Shown one piece after another: positions 1 through 7,204 of a stretch of DNA of 11,206 nt. Both the position numbers and the translations under genes were made by a program. The first letter of the stretch is position 1. Every line of letters begins with the position of its first letter. Below the pieces are notes generated by a model. The model had not been told where the DNA came from and made no database searches. It saw nothing but the letters and a program-made list of their open reading frames with translations. The DNA comes from CBFIHN01 sp965662575 (lineage in GTDB: Bacteria > Pseudomonadota > Gammaproteobacteria > Francisellales > CACEW01), in assembly GCA_965662575.1 (NCBI GenBank), contig CBFIHN010000048.1, positions 1 through 11,206 of the forward strand, written 5' to 3'.

Positions 1-1223
1 TTACCAAAGCCGGGCCCAATGGCTTTGCCTATGCCAATGGCAATCCCATCATGAATCAGGATCCCAGTGGGCATTTTGATACAAAGGGATTTTTTGAGAG
101 TTTTGGTGAGGGTTTGGTTGCATCCATTGTTACCATGGGAATAGCAGATACTTTACCGTCACTTGGCTGGCAAATTCTTGCTGGCAGCCCAGCTAGCCAA
201 GGTGCTGCCAGTGGGGCTATGCAGGCGAGGATGTTTCATAAAGGGAAAGCTGCGGGCAAATCTGCTGCGATTGGTGCTGTTGCCGCAACAGTGGGTAGTG
301 GTGCGGGCTTGGTTGCTGGACAAGCTGGAGCCATAACAGGTGAGTTCATTGGTAGTGCCATATCCGGAGCCTTGGGTGGCGGAGTTGGTAATCTCGCTGG
401 TCAGGGTATGGCGTCCATTTGGGGACATCAATGGAATAAAAACTCAGGGATTAGCTTTGGATTGAGCGTGGGGATTGGGGCAACAATGGCTTTATTAAGT
501 CATGCATTATATCCCACTCTCTCTCGCGTATTTTCAAACGAGAGTAATGTGGGAATAGGTCCCGGTGCGTGGCTTGCTGATGATTATGTGAATAATGAGC
601 AAGAGCTCATGAGCAAGAGTTATCAGCCTCCTGTACAGACAAGTATTAAATCTTTAAATCTAGCAGCAGCTTTTTTTGCTGAGTCACGAGCCTTTATTGC
701 TGGTGACGAACTTTCTTCTGGTGATGACGTATTCATTGACTCGGGCTTGGTTCCTCAAGGTATTGAAGAAGCCATCTTGATTCAAGGGCATGGTCCCAGC
801 TATGAAGCCAGTGGTGAGCCAGGTACTTTTGGTGCAGCGGCATCAGATGCATTGAAATGGCTTGCTTCTGAAGAGGGTCAGGCGCAAAAAAGGTTAATTA
901 TTCTTCAGTCTTGTCGATTTGGATCTGATCTGGAACGGGCATCATCCTATATTAGAGATAATTTCCAAAACAATCCTGTTCTGATTTCAAAATACCATAC
1001 ATCTGGTGGGTGGGGACAGCATATTGAGCATGGCTTTGGTTATTCTCTAAATGCTTATAGCAAGCTGCAAGAGGGTACAAGGTTTGCAAATCTTGATACA
1101 GAAGTTGCTCCTGAAGAGGCTTTTTTCACATTACAATTTATTAACGGTGGACGTGAGCCTGATATTTTACGAGCAAATCCTGGTGCTGATCATATATTTA
1201 TCAAGCCCAGTTTGAAGCTGTGA
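1..1223 (+). CDS. RHS-family protein, C-terminal part (5' truncated by window), with a caspase-like (clan CD) peptidase tip
   Basis: The reading frame is open from position 3, so the ATG at 51 lies inside a longer gene. The first codons give the end of an RHS core (P-N-G-F-A-Y-A-N-G-N-P-I...D-P-S-G-H), matching the core end of the next gene. Counting from the Met at 51, residues 65-150 are Gly/Ala-rich and hydrophobic with many small-residue spacings, suggesting membrane insertion or a translocation segment. Residues 240-300 show a hydrophobic strand ending Q-G-H-G (His247) and, 41 residues on, a strand ending L-Q-S-C (Cys288). This is the His/Cys dyad layout of clan CD peptidases (caspase, C80/MARTX CPD, CHAT). 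Cys288 is the only cysteine in these 390 residues. About 100 residues follow it. RHS proteins deliver C-terminal effector tips; here the tip is inferred to be a protease or a self-processing module. No immunity-like gene follows. The RHS identity is firm; the protease call comes from motif and spacing only. Confidence 0.82.
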   Translation, partial: TKAGPNGFAYANGNPIMNQDPSGHFDTKGFFESFGEGLVASIVTMGIADTLPSLGWQILAGSPASQGAASGAMQARMFHKGKAAGKSAAIGAVAATVGSGAGLVAGQAGAITGEFIGSAISGALGGGVGNLAGQGMASIWGHQWNKNSGISFGLSVGIGATMALLSHALYPTLSRVFSNESNVGIGPGAWLADDYVNNEQELMSKSYQPPVQTSIKSLNLAAAFFAESRAFIAGDELSSGDDVFIDSGLVPQGIEEAILIQGHGPSYEASGEPGTFGAAASDALKWLASEEGQAQKRLIILQSCRFGSDLERASSYIRDNFQNNPVLISKYHTSGGWGQHIEHGFGYSLNAYSKLQEGTRFANLDTEVAPEEAFFTLQFINGGREPDILRANPGADHIFIKPSLKL

Positions 1224-1341
1224 ACATTATATTGAGCAAGCATTAGCATCTAATACCTATGAGGTGTTATGTCTGAAAATAGATAAACAAACGTTTTGTC
1301 ACGTTAATTAAATTTGTCAAAATGAAGCAAAAAAGACTACC
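1224..1341. other. Intergenic gap between two RHS genes, with a 5-codon mini-ORF
   Basis: The 118 bases between the RHS genes are AT-rich and have no ORF large enough for an immunity protein. A GAGGTG at 1261-1266 precedes an ATG at 1269 that opens a frame of only five codons (M-S-E-N-R) before TAA at 1284-1286. This could be a chance arrangement, a leader peptide or the worn start of a lost gene. I see no convincing promoter or terminator. Confidence 0.3.
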
Positions 1342-4212
1342 ATGGAAAGTATGAAGATACGTCGTTTTTTTTATTATATTTTACTGCCGTTAATCACGCT
1401 CTATAGCAGTGGTTATTCACAAGCTGGACAGTTGTTGGGAACCCGCGTAGCCAATACGTTGGGTGATCATTTGCTGCACGGCAACGGTGCTTATCAGCTA
1501 ACCACCTATCAGCATCAAGTCCCAGGTAATTTAAAACTCAAACATGATGTGGCAGGCACAAAACTGACAGGCGTGTTTTCTTCCGCCGGTACAGTCACTA
1601 GCGCAATTTATACACCCAGCAATCAAAGTGCAGCGCTCACTCGCGATTATACCTACAGCCCCAGTTTTCGTCTGCAGCAATCGACCTATGCTGGCAATAC
1701 TATTAACTATATCTACACGACTGCCGGTCATGTGAGTTCACGGGTAGCAGCACATCAAGGCGACATGCGTTATGCTTATCAACGACAGTTATCTCCTTAT
1801 CAAGGCAAGTCATTGACTTGGCAGGATAGTCAAGGACAATATAAAACCGCTAGTTATGGTGTTGTGGGTATTTCAAGACTCAGTTTTTTAGATCATAACC
1901 ACGTTCGACAAAACGTCTCTTATCAGTATGATGCCTACGGTCGTCCGCTTGGTTACCAGCGACTGTTAGGTGCAGGTGTTAAATATACCTATAACCCGCA
2001 AGGCTTGAAAAACACGCAAGTGATTTATCAAGGTGCGAATGTGGTTTCAAGCTATTATTATCGCTATAACCCGGCGGGTAATATGATTAGCAGTCTGATA
2101 CAAACACGGGATACTGATAACAAAACCCCACTCGGTGCTTTGTTTTATTATGATTATAACCGTCATAACCAATTGGTTAGTTTCCGTGCTGATTCGCTGA
2201 GCAGTCAAAAATTACTCCCAAAGGATGATTTTGGTCATCGGATTCAAGCGCAGCAGTTTAGTTATACTGCCAATGGAAATATCGATAAAGTGATTGGCCA
2301 ATTTATCTCGCCAGATTCAAGTAATACAACGCAATACCATTACGACACAGCGAGCGGGCATCCAGATCGCTTGCAATCGATTAATTACACGGATCCGGTG
2401 ATGCAAAAATACTACGCACAGGCCTACCAGCGTGATCGTAGTGGTAATTTAACTCAGGATGCTGCGGGCAATCGCTATCATTACAATATTCTAAATCAAC
2501 TCATCAAATTCACCAGCTTTGATAATAAAGTCCATAATCTTTACGCGTATAATGCGCAAGGTAAATTAGCATGGCAGAGCAATCGCTTTGGTCAGCCATC
2601 AGCACCGCCTGTCCGCACTGATCACTTTTATGTTGGACACCGGTTAGTCCAGCAATTCCAGGGGGCGAATCAGCGCCACTTTGCACAAGTGGCAACTATT
2701 GTCTCGGGTGATCAAGGCGATACCCATTACCCGTTTCAAATGCATCAAGGTACAGCAGTGATATTGTCTGCGAATGGCGTACGTAAAAACTTTTATACCT
2801 ATAGCCCGTACGGTTGGCAAACAGACTTATTCTCTAATTTGGATGCAAAAAACCCGGCAGAAGCACGCCAAGCATTAAGTATCGAGGATAATGCACAAGG
2901 CTTCTCTGGGCAAATAAAAGATTCGAGCACCGGGTTGATGCGTTTTGGTGGCTATCGCAATTATGCTGTGGCACAACAACAGTTTATTCAACCTGATAGT
3001 GAGGGGGTTTTTAGTGCGGCTGGGCCAAATCGTTTTGCTTATGCCAAGGGTAATCCCATCCGTTATAAAGACCCGACAGGGCACTGGAGTATAGGAAAGA
3101 CTTTTGAGTCTATTGGTTTGGGCGCTCTGTTCACCGTAACCTCTGGCGCTGCTGCATGGGCTATGCCGGGTTTATATGGTAATCAATTTGTTGCCGGCGT
3201 GTCTGCTGGAGCGGAGTCCGGTGCTGCGATGAACTCTAAACACCCTGGTCGTGGTGCAGCGATTGGTGCAGTAAGCAGTGCAGCTGGGCAAGCTTTGGCA
3301 CTTCCAGCGCAGCTGGCTGGGCCTGAAGCAGGTGAGGCTATTGCAAGTGCTACCGGTAATGTTATCGGTGGCATGATTGCTTCAACTGCAATCAATACAC
3401 TGTCAGGTTCTGTGGGGGGGTATGTCACAGCAGCTGCGGGTGATGCCATGGCATCAAAGTGGTATGGCCAGGCTAACTCTGTCTATTCAGCAGGACTTCC
3501 TGGGCTATACATAGGTGGAGGGGTTGGCCTGCTCTCAGGAATGTTAAGTTATGGTTCGCTTCTGAGAAATCAAATGATTGAATTTTCAGTATGGGGCCCT
3601 TCTGAGGAGATACCATCAAATCCAGTAGCAGCACTTGAAGATGCGCCAGTTTCCTCTGACCAAGCTGCCTCAGTTAACAGTGGAAAGAGGTTGAAAGGCT
3701 ATCGGATAGCGCTCAAAACTAAGCAATCACTAAAAAAATATTTAAAATTATTTTTAAAATTAGCTTGGGACGCAGGTAGCCGCGTAGATGGTATTAAGTC
3801 TTTGGAGGCCCTCTATGATGCTGGGCTTGGTACCCAGCAAGCCATGTTAAATTTTGCTAGTGAGGCAGTTTTGGCTGATGAAAATTTATATGCTATTTCT
3901 CAGCATTTTTATCAATTAATAAATGAGGCCAGAGGGGTGCCAGATGATATTAGTATAGCGCCTAGTGATGATATTAGTATAGCGCCTAGTACGGAGAGTT
4001 CTGTTTTGGGTTATACTGCTCCATACCCAACGGTTATGCCTCGCGCTGGAGAGCTTGGTGATTTGAGTGCTAATATTTCTAGGGTAAGTCGCAGGGTTCC
4101 TATCGGGCAAGGATTATATGATCGTCCACGATCATCTATGGCAAGTGTAGGTGTAATGAGTGATGAAGAGATGAGTAATGTTTCGACGTCGAGGGTTAAT
4201 CCATTATTTTAA
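1342..4212 (+). CDS. Secreted RHS/YD-repeat protein with hydrophobic segment and uncharacterised C-terminal tip
   Basis: This is a complete 956-residue RHS protein. A Sec signal peptide is visible: basic K-I-R-R, then a hydrophobic stretch to about residue 24, with likely cleavage after S-Q-A (residue 28). A start at 1351 (Met4) would serve equally well; neither has a strong ribosome site. Residues 60-420 hold degenerate YD repeats (for example Y-D-A-Y-G-R, Y-N-P-A-G-N, Y-N-A-Q-G-K). Residues 485-581 form the RHS core (Y-S-P-Y-G, F-S-G-Q...G-L-M-R-F-G, F-A-Y-A-K-G-N-P-I, D-P-T-G-H). A Gly/Ala-rich hydrophobic region at 590-740 matches the previous RHS protein in kind. The 750-956 tip resembles no family I know: a basic helix near 782-808, then a Ser/Asp/Pro-rich tail with an exact repeat. 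The protein contains no cysteine. RHS shells usually encapsulate a toxin tip; the signal peptide suggests Sec export rather than type VI secretion. The tip's function is unknown. Confidence 0.88.
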   Translation: MESMKIRRFFYYILLPLITLYSSGYSQAGQLLGTRVANTLGDHLLHGNGAYQLTTYQHQVPGNLKLKHDVAGTKLTGVFSSAGTVTSAIYTPSNQSAALTRDYTYSPSFRLQQSTYAGNTINYIYTTAGHVSSRVAAHQGDMRYAYQRQLSPYQGKSLTWQDSQGQYKTASYGVVGISRLSFLDHNHVRQNVSYQYDAYGRPLGYQRLLGAGVKYTYNPQGLKNTQVIYQGANVVSSYYYRYNPAGNMISSLIQTRDTDNKTPLGALFYYDYNRHNQLVSFRADSLSSQKLLPKDDFGHRIQAQQFSYTANGNIDKVIGQFISPDSSNTTQYHYDTASGHPDRLQSINYTDPVMQKYYAQAYQRDRSGNLTQDAAGNRYHYNILNQLIKFTSFDNKVHNLYAYNAQGKLAWQSNRFGQPSAPPVRTDHFYVGHRLVQQFQGANQRHFAQVATIVSGDQGDTHYPFQMHQGTAVILSANGVRKNFYTYSPYGWQTDLFSNLDAKNPAEARQALSIEDNAQGFSGQIKDSSTGLMRFGGYRNYAVAQQQFIQPDSEGVFSAAGPNRFAYAKGNPIRYKDPTGHWSIGKTFESIGLGALFTVTSGAAAWAMPGLYGNQFVAGVSAGAESGAAMNSKHPGRGAAIGAVSSAAGQALALPAQLAGPEAGEAIASATGNVIGGMIASTAINTLSGSVGGYVTAAAGDAMASKWYGQANSVYSAGLPGLYIGGGVGLLSGMLSYGSLLRNQMIEFSVWGPSEEIPSNPVAALEDAPVSSDQAASVNSGKRLKGYRIALKTKQSLKKYLKLFLKLAWDAGSRVDGIKSLEALYDAGLGTQQAMLNFASEAVLADENLYAISQHFYQLINEARGVPDDISIAPSDDISIAPSTESSVLGYTAPYPTVMPRAGELGDLSANISRVSRRVPIGQGLYDRPRSSMASVGVMSDEEMSNVSTSRVNPLF
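3943..3990 (+). repeat. Perfect 24-bp tandem duplication inside the RHS tip
   Basis: Two identical 24-base units occupy 3943-3966 and 3967-3990. Each encodes D-D-I-S-I-A-P-S (residues 868-875 and 876-883 of the RHS protein). Because the unit length is a multiple of three, the frame is kept. Nucleotide identity is complete, which suggests a recent slippage duplication in a low-complexity linker near the C-terminus. Confidence 0.95.
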
Positions 4213-4271
4213 CACCCTCTTAATAAAAAATATGATAGAATATTACTTTAACTAAAATATAAAGATAATAT

Positions 4272-6584
4272 ATGAATAAGTTTTTAATGTTTCTTTCATT
4301 GAGTCTGCCCGTGGTTTTATCCTCTTGCACTGGCTCAGACTCACAAACAGCACCGACGCAACCGCCAGGTAATTTGATTACGACACAGCAAATTTATTTG
4401 GGTGTCGACTCGACGAATGTCATTAATGTTGGTGTTTCTAATGATGACGCTTTAGCGCTCAGCAGCAGCGCCTTGCCAACAGCGCATAATATCCGCCTTG
4501 AGCATCTGCCAGATGGCGTGACAGCAACTTATAAAAACTGTGCTGTGGTTCATGCCGGTAATACGTGTCAAATCACCCTGACAGATGCACGAGACTCACA
4601 GCCACAGACAGCAGCGGTTTCATTAACCTCTGATGAAGGCAAAACAACTCCTATATTGTTACATGTCGAATACCCACAGTTGAGTTTAAGCCAGTTATCG
4701 GTTTCCCAGCCACATCAGGAACAGGCAATTTATTTGCAGAATACCAGTAACGTGCCGGCCATTATTAATAATGTAACGATTGGTGGTAGCAGTGCCAAAA
4801 TGGCGAGCAGCAGTTGGGCACTAAATAATATTAATTGTAAGAATGGTCGTAAGCTCATGCCAGGGGAGCGTTGCGAGTTCAAAATTACTGCTTTAGGTTA
4901 TACTAATACGGCATTACAACTGGCCATCGATGGTACAGGCTTGGCACCGTCATCAACACAGGTGACGGAGGAGCTACATACAAGCGTACCAGTAGGCAGT
5001 ATTAACTTTAGTAGTACACCAGAGCCACAAACGAATTCCAATGACGTAGTTTTTCCTGATCAACAGGGTGCAACAGCTAGTGTTGTTTTAGATAATAACT
5101 CGGCGTTTGATTTACCATTAACGCTTAGCTTAAGTAATCCTCTGTTTGCTGGGCATACTGTAAGCTATAGCGGCGATGGTTGTATTGGCAGCAATACAGA
5201 TGTTACCGAAGTTGCCGCAGGGAAAGTATGTACAGCGACTGTAACACTGACTGACAAACCGTCTACTGTGGATTATGGTCGTCATAGCTTGTTGACGTTG
5301 AGATTGGGTAACACTGAAAAACAATACAATTTGCTTGTGCCAGGTAAGGTGGTTGTGTTAGCAGAAACAGGAGCGTCTAACTACCCTGATTATCAAAAAG
5401 TATCGATTGAAAATTTAGATCATAACAAGCGCCCAGTGAGCGGTGTGCAAGTTGAGATTCCGCAAAGTTTAGTCGGCGCAGTCAGTAATGAGGCGCCAAT
5501 TGGTAGTCAAGAGACGGCAAATAATTGTCCACCATCTCTAGCTTTTGGCCAAAGCTGTTATGTTTGGCTAAAAGCAACAGATTTAGGCAGTCTCGAGATG
5601 AAAACGGGTGCAGTAACACTGGACTATGCTTTGGGTGGAGAGGCACAGTCCGCAACGGTGACAGCAACATCGCAGACATATCTCTATATTTCATACAATG
5701 GTGATGTGGTGAAACGTTACAATGGTAGCACCTGGGAGACACTGGGTGCGAATTCATCCGTGTTGCCCTCCAATATCTCTACATTAATCGTGGGAAGTGA
5801 CGGTGATTTATATGCAGGTAGTCAAATACGAGGGACAGTGTGGCGTTATAATGGTACAGATTGGACTGTTCTTGATCCTGGATATGGGGCGATTGAGGTC
5901 AACCAACTGGTGAATGGTCCAAATCATTATCTTTATGCCGCAACACAAAGTGGCCTTAAGAGAATTGATTTAGCTAATCCAAATGCCAGCTGGGAGTTAG
6001 TAGGTAATAATACTGATGTGGTGAACCGTGTTACTTATGACAAAAGCAGCGGTATTTTTTATGCCCTAAATAATGCAGGTCTTTGGAAAATAGCCTCAAG
6101 TAATGGTCTTTATTCTTGGACTACGCTACCAAGCTCTGACCTTGATGAGCTTAAGATCATTGCGAGTAATGGTGATCTTTATATCGGTGGTCAGTTTGGC
6201 CTCGGTGTTTCAAATTTTAGGCACTATAGTGCTGCCAATAATAATTGGCAGGATTTGCCTAATCCAGGATTCGTTTTCAGCTTTTTCCTTAGGTCTGATG
6301 CTTTTTATGCTGGTGTCGGTGAAGAATTAAAAAAATATGAGAATGGCAGTTGGCAGGCACTGGGTTTCTTGCCAACTTTTGGTGATATTACAAATCTCTA
6401 TGTTAGCAAAAACCAGGTTGTTTATGCGGCAACTTCGCAAATGCCTGGAGATGGAGATATTGTGACTTATGATCAAGGCAGTTTGAGCCAGATAAACAAT
6501 TTTGCGCCAGCCAATTCATTTATTATGTTGAATCACTTATTTATGGGTGGGGCAACCTTATCGCTCAGCACGCCGAGCAGTTAG
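4272..6584 (+). CDS. Large outer-membrane lipoprotein: four Cys-paired beta-sandwich modules plus C-terminal beta-propeller
   Basis: This 770-residue protein starts with a lipoprotein signal ending in the lipobox L-S-S-C (Cys19). Thr at +2 gives no inner-membrane retention signal, so outer-membrane sorting is expected. Residues 35-465 are beta-rich, Ig-like modules. Four Cys pairs, C90/C99, C189/C201, C304/C320 and C419/C429, mostly follow a C...(A/P)-G-x-x-C pattern ahead of a beta strand. With Cys19 they account for all nine cysteines, so periplasmic or surface disulfides are likely. Residues 468-760 hold about seven propeller-like repeats, with recurring D-L-Y-A/I-G and Y-N-G-S/T-x-W motifs, each near 35-45 residues. 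The gene starts 59 bases after the RHS gene on the same strand and probably shares its transcript. I infer a surface scaffold or binding partner for the RHS protein. No catalytic motif is visible and I cannot assign a named family. Confidence 0.8.
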   Translation: MNKFLMFLSLSLPVVLSSCTGSDSQTAPTQPPGNLITTQQIYLGVDSTNVINVGVSNDDALALSSSALPTAHNIRLEHLPDGVTATYKNCAVVHAGNTCQITLTDARDSQPQTAAVSLTSDEGKTTPILLHVEYPQLSLSQLSVSQPHQEQAIYLQNTSNVPAIINNVTIGGSSAKMASSSWALNNINCKNGRKLMPGERCEFKITALGYTNTALQLAIDGTGLAPSSTQVTEELHTSVPVGSINFSSTPEPQTNSNDVVFPDQQGATASVVLDNNSAFDLPLTLSLSNPLFAGHTVSYSGDGCIGSNTDVTEVAAGKVCTATVTLTDKPSTVDYGRHSLLTLRLGNTEKQYNLLVPGKVVVLAETGASNYPDYQKVSIENLDHNKRPVSGVQVEIPQSLVGAVSNEAPIGSQETANNCPPSLAFGQSCYVWLKATDLGSLEMKTGAVTLDYALGGEAQSATVTATSQTYLYISYNGDVVKRYNGSTWETLGANSSVLPSNISTLIVGSDGDLYAGSQIRGTVWRYNGTDWTVLDPGYGAIEVNQLVNGPNHYLYAATQSGLKRIDLANPNASWELVGNNTDVVNRVTYDKSSGIFYALNNAGLWKIASSNGLYSWTTLPSSDLDELKIIASNGDLYIGGQFGLGVSNFRHYSAANNNWQDLPNPGFVFSFFLRSDAFYAGVGEELKKYENGSWQALGFLPTFGDITNLYVSKNQVVYAATSQMPGDGDIVTYDQGSLSQINNFAPANSFIMLNHLFMGGATLSLSTPSS

Positions 6585-6609
6585 TTACCATATTGGTCAA
6601 CATGAACCT

Positions 6610-6645
6610 TGGCTGTCAGTTCAAGCGCTTGGCAGCCAGGTTTTT
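6610..6645 (+). terminator. Probable rho-independent terminator of the RHS/lipoprotein block
   Basis: TGGCTGTC (6610-6617) pairs with GGCAGCCA (6631-6638), with one G-U pair and a 13-base loop. GG and five T residues follow (6641-6645). It lies 25 bases past the lipoprotein stop codon. The loop is large and the T run short, so efficiency is uncertain. Confidence 0.5.
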
Positions 6646-6654
6646 CATCAGGGG

Positions 6655-6706
6655 AGTCGACTCTGTCGCTCCCTTTTTTTTCGTGTAGGCGATGTCGAGT
6701 CAGACT
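6655..6706. repeat. Long bulged inverted repeat with T-rich loop
   Basis: The arm at 6655-6669 (AGTC, GACTC, TGTCGC) pairs with 6689-6706 (GCGATG, GAGTC, GACT). The stem is about 15 bp with two small bulges and G-U pairs. The 19-base loop carries a run of eight T (A on the other strand). It may be a structured untranslated RNA, a transcription-ending structure or the flank of the adjacent hairpin element. I cannot tell which. Confidence 0.4.
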
Positions 6707-6717
6707 TGGAATAAACC

Positions 6718-6866
6718 ACCCCGCCGCAAGCAGCGGGGTATTTTATCCCTAGTAATATTTCGCCTATGCGGCAAAGAGCCACAGCAACGGCGACCCAAGG
6801 GGAGTGTTCGCTCACTTCCCTTAGGAAACCCCAGGCGTTAAAGTGCCCGTGGCAAGCCACGGGGCA
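6718..6866 (-). mobile_element. Hairpin cluster, possible non-autonomous IS200/IS605- or REP-type element
   Basis: Three strong hairpins lie within 149 bases that are visibly richer in GC than their surroundings. The first is ACCCCGCCGC / GCAGCGGGGT (6718-6739, AA loop, one mismatch). The second is CCAAGGGGAGTG / CACTTCCCTTAGG (6795-6825, 6-base loop, one bulge). The third is TGCCCGTGGC / GCCACGGGGCA (6844-6866, AA loop, one bulge). Hairpins near both ends, without long terminal inverted repeats, are typical of IS200/IS605 ends and of REP/PATE-type derivatives. The strand is assigned tentatively, taking 6844-6866 as the left-end hairpin. No transposase is encoded. A structured non-coding RNA, such as an orphan TnpB-type guide scaffold, is an alternative that the sequence cannot exclude. 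Confidence 0.45.
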
Positions 6867-7060
6867 TTCTCTTTAATAATGACGTTTTGGCAAAGGATTT
6901 TGCTTCACAATGGATCTTTCTAAATCTGATTAGCTATACAAATGATAATCTGTTGTCATTCCTGCTCAGGCAGGATTTATCAGATCAATGAGGGAATAAT
7001 ATCGCTTGTAGAACCGGATTTAGGCGATATAAAATTGTACTAAGCGGGGCATTGTAGATA
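6867..7060. other. Non-coding stretch between hairpin cluster and tRNA
   Basis: No credible ORF is present on either strand. Apart from the palindrome at 6958-6977, I see only AT-rich sequence. Part of it would form the 3' trailer of the tRNA transcript on the minus strand. Confidence 0.5.
6958..6977. repeat. ATTCC-type palindrome (degenerate dispersed repeat)
   Basis: ATTCCTGC and GCAGGATT flank a TCAG loop, with one mismatch at the outer end. It resembles the better palindrome at 8885-8904 and the ATTCCC...GGGAAT repeats (dRS3-like) dispersed in many proteobacterial genomes. It is preceded by GTC, as is common for such repeats. Confidence 0.45.
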
Positions 7061-7148
7061 TGGCGGAGAGGGAGGGATTCGAACCCCCGGAGCCTTGCGA
7101 CTCAACGGTTTTCAAGACCGCCGCTTTCAACCACTCAGCCACCTCTCC
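7061..7148 (-). tRNA. tRNA-Ser (anticodon TGA)
   Basis: The reverse complement folds as a class II tRNA of 88 nt including an encoded CCA (7061-7063). The acceptor stem is GGAGAGG / CCTCTCC with G as discriminator. The anticodon loop CTTGAAA sits between GCGGT and ACCGT, placing TGA at 7112-7114. A long variable arm and the T-loop GGTTCGAATCC are present. TGA reads UCN serine codons. The gene follows ybeY on the same strand by 56 bases. Confidence 0.97.
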
Positions 7149-7164
7149 AGCTATTGAGAGGCGA

Positions 7165-7193
7165 AGCTTACAGCGATTTCATCAAGATTGCAA
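7165..7193 (-). promoter_or_regulatory. Possible tRNA-Ser promoter with GC-rich discriminator
   Basis: On the minus strand TTGCAA (7188-7193) and TAAGCT (7165-7170) are separated by 17 bases. TCGCC follows, a GC-rich discriminator like those of stringently controlled tRNA promoters. The -10 matches the consensus poorly, so read-through from ybeY could be the main source of transcript. Confidence 0.3.
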
Positions 7194-7204
7194 CTGCTTG
7201 ATAT

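Noticed and set aside
51..53. ATG 51 as the true start of the first RHS gene
   Set aside because: The frame is open upstream to position 3 and encodes conserved RHS core residues, so this Met is internal.
3183..3449. An Ala/Pro-rich antisense ORF within the second RHS gene
   Set aside because: It is a compositional shadow of the Gly/Ala-rich RHS segment in the opposite strand.
6648..6860. A 70-residue minus-strand ORF over the hairpin cluster
   Set aside because: It spans the hairpin arms and has no recognisable protein motif. The nucleotide structure explains the region better.
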